Positions 34,791 through 43,151 of a DNA stretch of 64,000 bases are shown piece after piece (the first letter of the stretch is position 1; every line of letters starts with the position of its first letter). The stretch comes from Hymenobacter sp. DG01 (GTDB lineage: Bacteria; Bacteroidota; Bacteroidia; Cytophagales; Hymenobacteraceae): assembly GCF_006352025.1 (NCBI RefSeq), contig NZ_CP040936.1, forward strand, positions 2,604,001 through 2,668,000, in the 5' to 3' direction. The notes below the pieces were generated by a model. The model saw only the letters and a program-made list of their open reading frames with translations, had not been told where the DNA came from and made no database searches. Position numbers and translations under genes: made by a program.

Positions 34791-35723
34791 CTACAGCTCA
34801 CGCACGGCTTTTACCACATATAAGGGACGGTTGCGGGCGGCGTCGAGGCCACGCCAGACGTACTCGCCAATAATGCCGAGGGCCATCATCTGGAAAGCCG
34901 AAACAAAGAGGAGCACTACCATAAGCATGGTCCAGCCGGCAGGCTGGGCCGTACCGCTCAGCCGCAATGCCACCAGATACAGCCCGTAGAGCAACGCCAC
35001 CGCGCCCAGGCAGATGCCGGTGACTGAAATAGCACGTATGGGAAAGAAGGAAAAAGACAGAAAAGAGTCCAGAAACAGCTTCACCTTCTTCGACAACGTC
35101 CAGCGGGAAGTGCCGATTTCGCGGCGGCGGCGGGAGTATGGGATGTTTACGTAGGGGTAGCCCAGCCACGTCATTAGGTAAAACACGTTGCTGTTGCGCT
35201 CCTGCAGGCGCACTACCTGCTCCCGCACCTGCTGATCGAACAGGACGTAATCAAAGCCCCCCGGCGGGATATTGCGGAGGGCAAAGCGCCGCATCAGGCT
35301 ATGAAACAGTTTGGCTAAAAGGGTACTTATGGCACCTTCCTGCCGGTCCTGGCGGTTACCGATAACCAGCGGGAAACCCTGCTGCCAGTAAGCGTACATG
35401 GCGGCCATCAGCTCGGGCGGGTCCTGTAGGTCGGCGGTGATGATAACGTTACAGTCGCCGGTGGCATGGGCCATGCCCGCTACAATGGCATTGTAGGAGC
35501 CTACATTGGCGACCAGCTCCACTACCCTCACCCGCTCGGGGTACTGCTGCTGGAAGGTGTGGAGGGCAGCTAGTGTTCCATCACCGGAGGCGTCATCTAC
35601 CAGCACGTACTCAAAGGTGACCCCAGCCGGGAAACGGGCCTCGTTGGCAATCAACGCCTGCATGGTAACGGGGATATTGGCCTCGTTGAAATAGCAGGGA
35701 ATGATGATGGACAGTTTTGGCAT
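34791..35723 (-). CDS. GT2 family polyprenyl-phosphate-type glycosyltransferase
   Basis: The protein (310 residues) has a GT-A domain with KLSIIIPCYFNEANIPVTM, YVLVDDASGDGT and VIITADLQDPPEL at about 95-107, then two hydrophobic segments near 232-255 and 265-290. This is the GtrB/ArnC layout that transfers a sugar to undecaprenyl phosphate. It lies between the FdtB-like aminotransferase and the GNAT acetyltransferase, so it may load the 3-amino sugar. It is distantly similar to the transferases at 15019 and 39661. Confidence 0.9.
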   Translation of the reverse strand: MPKLSIIIPCYFNEANIPVTMQALIANEARFPAGVTFEYVLVDDASGDGTLAALHTFQQQYPERVRVVELVANVGSYNAIVAGMAHATGDCNVIITADLQDPPELMAAMYAYWQQGFPLVIGNRQDRQEGAISTLLAKLFHSLMRRFALRNIPPGGFDYVLFDQQVREQVVRLQERNSNVFYLMTWLGYPYVNIPYSRRRREIGTSRWTLSKKVKLFLDSFLSFSFFPIRAISVTGICLGAVALLYGLYLVALRLSGTAQPAGWTMLMVVLLFVSAFQMMALGIIGEYVWRGLDAARNRPLYVVKAVREL

Positions 35724-35755
35724 AGGGAGAAATTGAATAGTTCGGGTGGAGCCTG

Positions 35756-36688
35756 CTACCGGGCCTGCCAGCTGACGATGTGCGTGAGGCCACCCAGCCG
35801 GAAGCCCAATACCTCGCAGTTATGGATTACGGCCCGGTTAGCTGCCTGGGTGGTCAGTAGAGCGTAGCGGCCGCCTGTCTGCTGCAAGTGCCACAGCGTT
35901 TCAGCAAGCAAGGGGCGGTGCCAACCCTGGTTTTGGGCGCCCACGGCCGTCAGCACTACGCGCCCCAGTGGGCAACCCAACAACCGGGCATCCGCTGCCA
36001 GATACCCAATAGCCAGAAAACTATCGAGCGGCCCGTGCTGCGGCACCAGAACTACGTCGGCGTAGCCGCGCACGGTAGCTGCCGCGTACTCGCCCAGGAA
36101 AGCGTCGCCCTGCTCGGGGCTGAAAAACGGATCAGCGTGGAAACGGTCGGCGGGGTTGCGGTTGGTGGCAGCAACGCGGCGTACAGCTTCGGCATCTTTT
36201 GCCGTGGCCCGGCGCACGGGGTAGCGGGTGGCTGGGAGCGGCTGTAGGGTGTGGTAGTAGTGCAACCGCGTTTCTACGGTGGCCCAGCCGGCGCGGCCCA
36301 AAGCAGTCAGCAGCAGGGCGTCGGGGGCGGCAACCTCACAGTAGCAGTGCTGCTGCCCGGTAGCAGCCAGGTGTCGGCTAAACTGATGAATGGCCGCCGT
36401 CAGTTCGGGCAGCCGCACTGCCGGACCGAATACCACGGCCTGCAACCGTGCCATGGCCTGGCCGAAAAAGGTCGTATCCCAGGGCAGATGCCGGTACAGA
36501 AATACCACCTGCTGCTCCCCTACCCCTTCTACCCAATGGAAGTGCCCGGCCTGCCGGGTAAACTCCTGTAGCCTGGGCCACACCAGCTGCTCAAATACGG
36601 CTTCAGGTGCAATACCGGGCAGGGCCGCGTAGGGCACGGCTGCCAACAAGGCCGGCCGGCGCGCAGCTAACTGCTCTGCGAACTGCAT
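35756..36688 (-). CDS. GNAT acetyltransferase, WecD-like
   Basis: The 310 residues begin with a region of unknown fold (about 1-60), then LPWDTTFFGQAMARLQ and a C-terminal GNAT-like domain with RRATAKDAEAVRRVA, RFHADPFFSP and GQNQGWHRPLLAE-like acetyl-CoA binding. The WDTTFFG and RFHADPFF motifs resemble WecD, which N-acetylates dTDP-Fuc4N. Yet it overlaps, by 22 bases, the 3' end of the WxcM-like isomerase gene of the 3-amino branch. It may thus serve the WecE product, the FdtB product or both. Longer than WecD (about 224) because of the N-terminal part. Confidence 0.8.
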   Translation of the reverse strand: MQFAEQLAARRPALLAAVPYAALPGIAPEAVFEQLVWPRLQEFTRQAGHFHWVEGVGEQQVVFLYRHLPWDTTFFGQAMARLQAVVFGPAVRLPELTAAIHQFSRHLAATGQQHCYCEVAAPDALLLTALGRAGWATVETRLHYYHTLQPLPATRYPVRRATAKDAEAVRRVAATNRNPADRFHADPFFSPEQGDAFLGEYAAATVRGYADVVLVPQHGPLDSFLAIGYLAADARLLGCPLGRVVLTAVGAQNQGWHRPLLAETLWHLQQTGGRYALLTTQAANRAVIHNCEVLGFRLGGLTHIVSWQAR

Positions 36689-37077
36689 ACCCGACGAAAC
36701 TCGGCGTAGGTGCGGATATAATCGGCCTCGGTATAGGGCGTGGAGGCCAACGTGAGCTGCACAGCCCCGGCTGAGTACTGCATGGTATGCCAGCAGCAGG
36801 GCGGAATGTACACCCCCACGTCCGGCCGGTCGAGCACAAAGGTTTGCAGCTCCTGGTTGGGCATTTCCGTCAGGACCACAATGCGACCAGTAACGGCCAG
36901 CAGGATATGCTCCGTGCGATGGTGCGCGTGCCGGCCGCGCACAATGGTTTCCGGGGTATTATAGGTCCAGAACACCCGTTTCACCTCGAAAGGTGCGCCC
37001 CGTTGATCAACGACTGACAGGTAGCCCATATCGTCGGCGCCGATACCGGGAAAAGAAAGTAGATACGGGAGTTTCAT
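36667..37077 (-). CDS. WxcM-like (FdtA/QdtA type) sugar 3,4-ketoisomerase, cupin fold
   Basis: The protein (136 residues from ATG at 37077) has the cupin signature of dTDP-6-deoxyhexose 3,4-ketoisomerases: a start KLPYLLSFPGIGADDMGYLS, VKRVFWTYNTPETIVRGRHA with the RGRHAHH histidine motif, and IPPCCWHTMQYSAGAV. It would convert dTDP-4-keto-6-deoxyglucose to the 3-keto isomer used by the aminotransferase at 33612. A TTG at 37143 would add 22 residues that read through the upstream hairpin and is rejected. Length is normal for FdtA. Confidence 0.9.
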   Translation of the reverse strand: MKLPYLLSFPGIGADDMGYLSVVDQRGAPFEVKRVFWTYNTPETIVRGRHAHHRTEHILLAVTGRIVVLTEMPNQELQTFVLDRPDVGVYIPPCCWHTMQYSAGAVQLTLASTPYTEADYIRTYAEFRRVCSSQSS

Positions 37078-37120
37078 AAGGTAGTGGGGCGGCGCAACGG
37101 CACTAGGCCCCGTAAAATAA

Positions 37121-37153
37121 GAAAAGCCGGTTGCTTTCGTCAACCGGCTTTTC
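37121..37153 (-). terminator. Terminator after the UDP-glucuronate decarboxylase-like gene
   Basis: A 13-base perfect stem with a 7-base loop; the outer part of the stem is A4/T4, so a T-run follows on either strand. It lies 25 bases past the stop of the 37178-38164 gene and separates it from the ketoisomerase gene. Confidence 0.85.
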
Positions 37154-37177
37154 GCTGCAATATAGCCGTGCTTAGGC

Positions 37178-38164
37178 TTAGAAGGTACGTGGGGTATTAT
37201 CTACCTGGCCCGTCACTACGCCGGGCACGTGCGCCCGGAAGTACTCCAGGGTGCGGCGCAGGCCTTCGGCGCGGTCCACCTTCGGCTCCCAGCCCAGCAC
37301 TTCCTTGGCCTTGGTAATATCGGGGCGGCGCTTCATGGGGTCGTTTTCGGGCAGGGGGCGGTAGTCGGGCTTGAACTCCACGCCGGTGAGGCGGGCAATT
37401 TCTTCGCCGAACTCCTTGATGGTGATTTCCGACGGATTGCCGATGTTCACGGGCATGTGGTAGTCGCTCAGCAGCAGACGGTAGATGCCTTCAATCAGGT
37501 CATCGACGTAGCAGAAGGAGCGGGTTTGTGAACCGTCGCCAAACACCGTCAGGTTTTCGCCACGCAGCGCCTGCGAGAGAAAAGCTGGCAGCACGCGGCC
37601 GTCGTTGAGGCGCATGCGCGGACCATAGGTATTGAAAATGCGCACGATGCGGGTTTCCAGGCCGTGATGGTTGTGGTAGGCCATGGTGATGGCCTCCTGG
37701 AAACGCTTGGCCTCGTCGTAGCAGCCGCGGGGGCCCACGGGGTTCACGTTGCCAAAGTACTCCTCTACCTGCGGGTGAATTTCCGGGTCGCCGTACACCT
37801 CCGAAGTGCTGGCAATCAGCATGCGGGCACCCTTCACGCGGGCCAAGCCCAGCAGGTTATGGGTACCCAGCGAGCCAACCTTCAAGGTCTGAATCGGGAT
37901 TTTGAGGTAGTCGATGGGCGAAGCCGGCGAGGCAAAGTGCAGGATGTAGTCCAGCTTGCCCGGCACGAAGACAAACTTGGAAACATCATGGTGATGAAAC
38001 TCAAAGTTTTCTTTACCAAACAGGTGCTGGATGTTTTCCAGGTCACCGGTTACCAGGTTATCCATGGCAATGACGTGGTAGCCTTCGGCCAGGAACCGGT
38101 CGCAGAGGTGGGAGCCCAGGAAGCCCGCTCCGCCGGTAATAAGTACGCGTTTTTTATCTGACAT
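37178..38164 (-). CDS. UDP-glucuronate decarboxylase-like SDR (UXS type)
   Basis: An extended short-chain dehydrogenase of 328 residues: NAD-binding [15 protein letters not shown] at about 11-25, [13 protein letters not shown] (the UXS-typical ASPASP), STSEVYGDP, the catalytic YDEAK, and [10 protein letters not shown]. These fit UDP-xylose synthase, which decarboxylates UDP-glucuronate to UDP-xylose. The UDP-glucose dehydrogenase that supplies UDP-glucuronate is encoded just upstream. A related 4-epimerase cannot be wholly excluded, but the ASPASP motif favours UXS. Confidence 0.9.
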   Translation of the reverse strand: MSDKKRVLITGGAGFLGSHLCDRFLAEGYHVIAMDNLVTGDLENIQHLFGKENFEFHHHDVSKFVFVPGKLDYILHFASPASPIDYLKIPIQTLKVGSLGTHNLLGLARVKGARMLIASTSEVYGDPEIHPQVEEYFGNVNPVGPRGCYDEAKRFQEAITMAYHNHHGLETRIVRIFNTYGPRMRLNDGRVLPAFLSQALRGENLTVFGDGSQTRSFCYVDDLIEGIYRLLLSDYHMPVNIGNPSEITIKEFGEEIARLTGVEFKPDYRPLPENDPMKRRPDITKAKEVLGWEPKVDRAEGLRRTLEYFRAHVPGVVTGQVDNTPRTF

Positions 38165-38254
38165 ATACGTGTCGATTAGTCGTTGCTGAGAAGCAGGCAG
38201 GTAGCCAGAGTCGTGCTTACACTATCCGTAAGCCATACTCAAGCCATGCCTAAG

Positions 38255-39598
38255 CTAGGCTTGAGCCGGCTCGTGGTGGGCCGTTTTGATGCCAATGCAG
38301 TGGTAGGCGTAGCCAGCCTGCTGCAGTTCGGCGGCATCATAGATGTTGCGGCCGTCGAAGATAACCTTCTGCTTGAGCAGGCGGCTCATTACCTCGAAGT
38401 TTGGCACCCGGAACTCAGGCCACTCCGTTACCACCAGCAGAGCGTCGGCGTCAATGAGGGCCTCCATCTGGTCTTTGGCGTAGGTAATCCGGTCGCCGAG
38501 GCTGTGCTTGGCCTCTTCCATTGCCACGGGGTCATAGGCAGTTACGGTGCAACCTTCAGCCAGCAGTTTCTCAATAATAACCAGCGAGGGTGCCTCACGC
38601 ATGTCGTCGGTTTTGGGCTTGAACGAGAGGCCCCATACGGCCATTTTCTTGCCCTTCAGGTCGCCGCCAAAGTGCTTCTGTACCTTGTTGAACAGCACCT
38701 CCTTCTGGCCTTCGTTTACGCTTTCCACGGCTTGCAGCACCTGCATCTGGTAGCCGTTTTCAGCGGCCGTTTTGATGAGGGCTTTCACGTCTTTGGGGAA
38801 GCAGGAACCGCCGTAGCCAATGCCGGGGTAGATGAACTTAGTACCGATGCGAGCGTCGGAGCCAATGCCTTTGCGCACCATGTTTACATCGGCGCCCATG
38901 ATTTCGCAGAGATTGGCGATGTCGTTCATAAACGAAATCTTGGTGGCCAGCATGGAGTTGGCCGCGTATTTCGTCATTTCCGCCGACGGAATATCCATGA
39001 AGATGATGGGGTGGCCGTTGAGCAGGAAAGGCTTGTACAGGCGGCTCATCACCTCCTCGGCGCGCTCCGACGATACACCCACCACAATGCGGTCGGGCTT
39101 GAGGAAGTCGTCGATGGCGGCACCTTCCTTGAGGAACTCGGGGTTGGAAGCTACGTCAAATTCGATGGTTTCGCCGCGACGGGCCAGCGCGTCCTCGATT
39201 TCCTTGCGCACTTTGGCGGCCGTACCAACCGGTACCGTGCTCTTGGTTACGATGACGCCATAGCTGGTCATGTTCTCGCCGATGGCGCGGGCCACGGCCA
39301 GCACGTATTTCAGGTCTGCCGAGCCATCTTCGCCGGGAGGAGTGCCTACGGCAATGAAGGCCACGTCGCAGCCTTTGATAGCCTCGCTCAGGTTAGTGGA
39401 GAAGTGCAAACGGCCGGCCGCAACGTTGCGCGACACCATTTCCTCCAGACCCGGCTCGTAAATTGGCAGGATGCCTTTGTGCAGGTTGTCGATTTTGCGC
39501 TGGTCGATATCGATGCAGGTTACATCAATGCCGACTTCCGCAAAACAAGTTCCTGTGACAAGGCCTACATAGCCTGTGCCTACTACTGCAATTTTCAT
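38255..39598 (-). CDS. ugd: UDP-glucose 6-dehydrogenase
   Basis: The enzyme oxidises UDP-glucose to UDP-glucuronate with two NAD+. In 447 residues it has MKIAVVGTGYVGLVTGTC at the start, TKSTVPVGT, the middle-domain segment YAANSMLATKISFMNDIANL and the catalytic cysteine in YGGSCFPKDVKAL, then VWGLSFKPKTDDMREAPS. The start at 39598 gives the conserved N-terminus; a frame extending to 39691 adds unrelated residues. Its product feeds the UXS-type enzyme next to it and possibly a uronic acid residue of the glycan. Confidence 0.96.
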   Translation of the reverse strand: MKIAVVGTGYVGLVTGTCFAEVGIDVTCIDIDQRKIDNLHKGILPIYEPGLEEMVSRNVAAGRLHFSTNLSEAIKGCDVAFIAVGTPPGEDGSADLKYVLAVARAIGENMTSYGVIVTKSTVPVGTAAKVRKEIEDALARRGETIEFDVASNPEFLKEGAAIDDFLKPDRIVVGVSSERAEEVMSRLYKPFLLNGHPIIFMDIPSAEMTKYAANSMLATKISFMNDIANLCEIMGADVNMVRKGIGSDARIGTKFIYPGIGYGGSCFPKDVKALIKTAAENGYQMQVLQAVESVNEGQKEVLFNKVQKHFGGDLKGKKMAVWGLSFKPKTDDMREAPSLVIIEKLLAEGCTVTAYDPVAMEEAKHSLGDRITYAKDQMEALIDADALLVVTEWPEFRVPNFEVMSRLLKQKVIFDGRNIYDAAELQQAGYAYHCIGIKTAHHEPAQA

Positions 39599-39660
39599 GT
39601 AAGTGGGAAAATAAGGGAAAAAAAGAGCCAGAGGCTCACCATGAAAGCTAGAGAGAAGGC

Positions 39661-40392
39661 CTACTTGAAAAGACCATATCTGATAATGCAATAAATAGCC
39701 CGGAACCCGTCGCGCCAGCCGATCTTCTTACCCTCGGCGTAAGTGCGCCCGTAGTAGCTGATGCCCACCTCGTAGATGCGCACATTCGGCACGCGGGCCA
39801 TTTTGATGGTGACTTCCGGCTCGAACCCGAAGCGTTTCTCCTCCAGCTGCAGGCCCTGCACAATATCCCGCCGGAACAGCTTGTAACAGGTTTCCATATC
39901 GGTCAGGTTCAGGTTGGAGAAGGCATTGCACAGCATGGTCAGCCATTTGTTGCCGATGCTGTGCCAGAAAAACAGGATGCGGTGCGGGTTGCCGCCCATA
40001 AACCGAGAGCCGTACACTACGTCGGCTACGCCGCGCAGCACGGGCCGCAGCAAAATGTTGTATTCCTCCGGATCATACTCTAAGTCAGCGTCCTGAATGA
40101 TAACATAGTCGCCGGTAGCTTTCCGGATACCCGTATGCAGGGCCGCACCTTTCCCCTGATTGACTTCGTGCCGGTAGTACTGAATAGGCAACTCCGGATT
40201 AGCAGCCATGTAGCGCTGCACAGCTTCCTCGGTGTTGTCGCGGGAGCAGTCGTTGATAATCAGTACTTCCTTGGTAAAGCCCCCCAGCAGCTGCACTGCC
40301 TTTACCTGATCGAGAATCAGGTGAATAGTAGCTCCCTCATTATAAGCCGGAATTACGATGGAGAGCTTACGGGAGGGCGCGGCCGGAATCAT
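39661..40392 (-). CDS. GT2 family glycosyltransferase (DPM1-like, soluble)
   Basis: The protein (243 residues from ATG at 40392) has [34 protein letters not shown] and the donor motif [16 protein letters not shown] at about 90-105. It ends without membrane segments after [15 protein letters not shown], the usual DPM1-like C-terminus. It probably transfers a sugar to a polyprenyl phosphate. A TTG at 40446 is a less likely start. It lies between asnB (second copy) and ugd on the same strand. Confidence 0.92.
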   Translation of the reverse strand: MIPAAPSRKLSIVIPAYNEGATIHLILDQVKAVQLLGGFTKEVLIINDCSRDNTEEAVQRYMAANPELPIQYYRHEVNQGKGAALHTGIRKATGDYVIIQDADLEYDPEEYNILLRPVLRGVADVVYGSRFMGGNPHRILFFWHSIGNKWLTMLCNAFSNLNLTDMETCYKLFRRDIVQGLQLEEKRFGFEPEVTIKMARVPNVRIYEVGISYYGRTYAEGKKIGWRDGFRAIYCIIRYGLFK

Positions 40393-40467
40393 AGAGCTGT
40401 ACGAGAAACGAGAAATATCTGGGGGGGTAGGGTCTGGAATAAGCAAAGGGTTAGCGTAGCCTGAGGG

Positions 40468-42375
40468 CTAGGCCATCATGTGCTTTTTCCACCACCACTG
40501 AAATACAATAAGTGCCCAGATGCGGGCATGCACGTCGCCGGGGCTGGAAGAGAACAGCTGGCGCTTGAGGGCGCGGGTAGCTTCCACATCGAATACGCCC
40601 TGAGCCTCAATGAACGCATCCGAGAGCAGGTCGTCCTCAATCAGGGGGCGCAGCTCTCCGCGGAACCACTTGAGCAGGGGTACCTCAAAGCCGTGCTTGG
40701 GGCGCTTGTACAGCTCCTCTGGCAGCATAGGCCGGAAAGCATCCTGCACGATTTTCTTTTTCATCTTGCCGTCAATCTTGCTCGAAACGGGCAGGGAGAA
40801 GGCGAAACGCACGACGTTGGGGTCCAGGAAGGGCGGGCGCACTTCCAGGGAGTTGGCCATGCTCATCAGGTCCACTTTGGCCAACATGTCGTAGGGGAGC
40901 ACCATTTTGGTGTCGGTGAGCAGCACCTCATTCAGGTCGCCGTCGGCGTGCAGGTCGGCGAGCAGATCTTTGCGGCGCTTTTCAGCCAGCTTCTTGCCTA
41001 CCTTACGGCGGGCGGCCGGGCTGAGCAGGGTGCGGGCGTCTTTCTCGGAGGCAAAGGAGGCCCAGTCCCAGTACCGGTCTTTGGGCCCGGAGAGCATGCC
41101 CCGCGAGAAGCGCTGAAACTGCCGCACTTTGTTGCCAAAGAACGAGTTGCGCGATTTGGGCAGCACGTCCCACAGCAGGTTCAGGCCCGTGACAGCCTCG
41201 GCCTTAAAGCCTCCCTGCCGCACCTGGAACTCGCCCATGTGCTTGTTATAGCCTGCAAATAGCTCGTCGGCCCCGTCGCCTGAGAGGGCTACGGTTACCT
41301 TTTCGCGGGTGCGCTTGCTGAGAATATACACCGCCAGGGCCGAGGAATCGGCGAAGGGCTCATCGATGTAATTCAGGACGTCGAAGATATGGTCGTAGAG
41401 GTCCTGGTTGGTCAGGGAGAAAACCGTGTGGTTGGTTTTGTACTTGTCGGCCACCAGCTTGGCGTACTTCGTCTCATCGAAGAACGGCTCGTCGCGGTAG
41501 CCGATGCTGAAGGTGTTCAGGTGCTGGGTGTGGCGCGAGGCCAGGGCCACAATCACCGAAGAATCGATACCACCGCTTAGGAAGGCACCCAGGGGCACGT
41601 CGGCCACGAGGCGGCGCGCGGTAGCGTCATCCAGCAGATCAACCAGTTTAGCCTGCTGCTGCTCGTAGGAAAGTTTGATTTTATCGGTCTTCTTGGGGTC
41701 GTACGGAATCTTGTACCACCGCTTCTTCACGACCTTCTTGCCTTTCACGTAGAGGTAGTGACCGGGCAGCAGCTTTTTTACTCCCTTGAAAATAGTAGCC
41801 GGACCCGGTATATAGTTCAGCTGCAGGTAGTGGCTCAGGGATACGTAGTCGAGCTTGCGGGGCACGCCCAGGGCCAGCAACGACTTCATCTCCGAAGCGA
41901 ACAGCAGCTTATCCTCGTCGCGATAAACCAGCAGGGGCTTCTCCCCCATCCGGTCGCGGGCCAGGAATACGGAGTCTTCTTCCTTGTCGAAAATAGCGAA
42001 GTCAAAAAATCCGTTGAGCTTCTTCAGAAAGTTGCGCCCCTCCGATATATAAAGGTGTAGTACCACCTCCGTATCGGTCTGGGAGTGGAAGCGGTGTCCC
42101 TTGTTAACGAGTTTCTGACGCAGCTCCTTGAAGTTGAAGATTTCGCCATTGAAAACGATGGTGTACCGGCCCGACTCGTCGGTCATGGGCTGGTTACCAT
42201 CGGCAGTCAAGTCAAGGATGGCCAGCCGCCGAAAGCCCAGGCCACACCGCTCGTAGGCGAAATGCCCCTGCGAATCGGGGCCACGGCTAACAATGGCGTC
42301 GGTTGAGGCACGCAGGGAGGCCAGCGAACCGCGGCCTGCATCAGTAAAAGCGAATACTCCGGAGATTCCACACAT
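40468..42375 (-). CDS. asnB: Asparagine synthase-type glutamine amidotransferase (second copy)
   Basis: The glutaminase domain begins at Cys2 (MCGISGVFAF) with VSRGPDSQG, RLAILDLTADGNQPM and FNGEIFNF. The synthetase domain has the PP-loop SGGIDSS at about residue 265 and ALSGDGADELFAGYNKH. The length is 635 residues. It is only moderately similar to the copy at 19237, so the two are not a recent duplication. It lies at the end of the glycan cluster beside ugd, which fits amidation of a uronic acid, though a housekeeping asparagine synthase is possible. The -7 element is only about 9 bases upstream of the ATG, implying a nearly leaderless mRNA. Confidence 0.93.
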   Translation of the reverse strand: MCGISGVFAFTDAGRGSLASLRASTDAIVSRGPDSQGHFAYERCGLGFRRLAILDLTADGNQPMTDESGRYTIVFNGEIFNFKELRQKLVNKGHRFHSQTDTEVVLHLYISEGRNFLKKLNGFFDFAIFDKEEDSVFLARDRMGEKPLLVYRDEDKLLFASEMKSLLALGVPRKLDYVSLSHYLQLNYIPGPATIFKGVKKLLPGHYLYVKGKKVVKKRWYKIPYDPKKTDKIKLSYEQQQAKLVDLLDDATARRLVADVPLGAFLSGGIDSSVIVALASRHTQHLNTFSIGYRDEPFFDETKYAKLVADKYKTNHTVFSLTNQDLYDHIFDVLNYIDEPFADSSALAVYILSKRTREKVTVALSGDGADELFAGYNKHMGEFQVRQGGFKAEAVTGLNLLWDVLPKSRNSFFGNKVRQFQRFSRGMLSGPKDRYWDWASFASEKDARTLLSPAARRKVGKKLAEKRRKDLLADLHADGDLNEVLLTDTKMVLPYDMLAKVDLMSMANSLEVRPPFLDPNVVRFAFSLPVSSKIDGKMKKKIVQDAFRPMLPEELYKRPKHGFEVPLLKWFRGELRPLIEDDLLSDAFIEAQGVFDVEATRALKRQLFSSSPGDVHARIWALIVFQWWWKKHMMA

Positions 42376-42383
42376 AAGGCGGG

Positions 42384-42391
42384 CAAAAGTA
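42384..42391 (-). promoter_or_regulatory. Predicted promoter -7 element for the second asnB
   Basis: TActTTTG followed by CCCG on the minus strand matches the consensus. Its last base is 9 bases before the ATG, so the leader would be only a few bases. No clear -33 element is seen. Confidence 0.45.
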
Positions 42392-42503
42392 CGAACTATC
42401 AGGACTTGAGTTTCTAAAAACTACAAGGCAGCGCCCGCAACCAAAGCCATGCCACGTTAGTACACACCTTAGGAATCGTTGTTTTTCCCAACCCTACCCC
42501 ACC

Positions 42504-43034
42504 ATGAATCTACAAGATCAACTAAGCCTGCAGCAGGAATTCGAGGCCGCCGTATCCCGGGTTGACAACCTGCCCGGCGACGCGGCCGCCGCCCAGATGA
42601 CCGAGCTGTATGGCCTTTACAAGCAGGCAACCCAAGGCGACCATGACACGGAGAAAGACGTGGTCGGCGACGACTCACCTTCCAATCCCAGCGGCTACGC
42701 GGGCATGTCGCAGGCCCAATGGGACTCCTGGAGCAAGTTCAAAGGCCTGAGCGAAGACGACGCCAAGCGCCAGTACATCCAGAAGGTTGCGGAAATAGCC
42801 GGACCGGTAGGTGAAAAAACTACTGTTATTACCGGCAATGGCCAACCCGCTACCGGCTCGCAGGTAGGAGGCGCTGATGCTGCTTCGGGCCCCGAGGTGC
42901 AGCCCGACGACAACACGACCTTAGCCCAGCAGCCCAGCACCCAGCCCGGCGTTTCGCAGGGTGGCCTGCGCGGCGACATCACGGCCGGGGCTCCGTACGG
43001 CGGCGAAGACAAGCTAAAGGGCGACCAAAGCTAA
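42504..43034 (+). CDS. Acyl-CoA-binding protein with long disordered tail
   Basis: Residues about 5-103 match the ACBP fold: QQEFEAAVSRVDNL, the ligand-binding segment LYGLYKQATQGD (Tyr and Lys conserved), WDSWSKFKGLSEDDAKRQYI and QKVAEIAG. ACBPs bind long-chain acyl-CoA esters in the cytosol and buffer or deliver them. The loop before WDSW is about 10 residues longer than usual (DVVGDDSPSNPSGYAGMSQ). The C-terminal ~70 residues are rich in Gly, Gln, Ser and Pro and look disordered. The protein is 176 residues against about 90 for simple ACBPs. It stands alone, with a terminator behind it. Confidence 0.88.
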   Translation: MNLQDQLSLQQEFEAAVSRVDNLPGDAAAAQMTELYGLYKQATQGDHDTEKDVVGDDSPSNPSGYAGMSQAQWDSWSKFKGLSEDDAKRQYIQKVAEIAGPVGEKTTVITGNGQPATGSQVGGADAASGPEVQPDDNTTLAQQPSTQPGVSQGGLRGDITAGAPYGGEDKLKGDQS

Positions 43035-43081
43035 ATCACGGATTTCACGGACTCCCGTGGTCTTCTACTTACAGCATACAC

Positions 43082-43115
43082 AAAAAGAGGCCGCCTGATC
43101 AGGCGGCCTCTTTTT
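43082..43115. terminator. Bidirectional terminator between the ACBP and FAD oxidase genes
   Basis: A perfect 34-base palindrome whose ends are A5 and T5 with a GC-rich 10-base core stem. It works in principle on both strands and lies between two convergent genes. Confidence 0.92.
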
Positions 43116-43151
43116 GCGTCATGGTTGATCGTGTCAGAACCCAATCTGTGA

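Noticed and set aside
38238..38265. Hairpin CTCAAGCC/GGCTTGAG at the ugd stop as a terminator
   Set aside because: It has only 8 pairs with a 12-base loop, overlaps the coding end and has no T-run.
38183..39694. Open frame of 503 codons on the plus strand
   Set aside because: It is the antisense of ugd, which has all its family motifs. The plus-strand product is His/Ala/Val-rich without any domain, as expected for a GC-rich shadow frame.
12455..42375. The glycan locus as a polyketide or siderophore cluster
   Set aside because: No ketosynthase, adenylation or carrier-protein domain is present. All recognisable enzymes are sugar-nucleotide, transfer or export functions.
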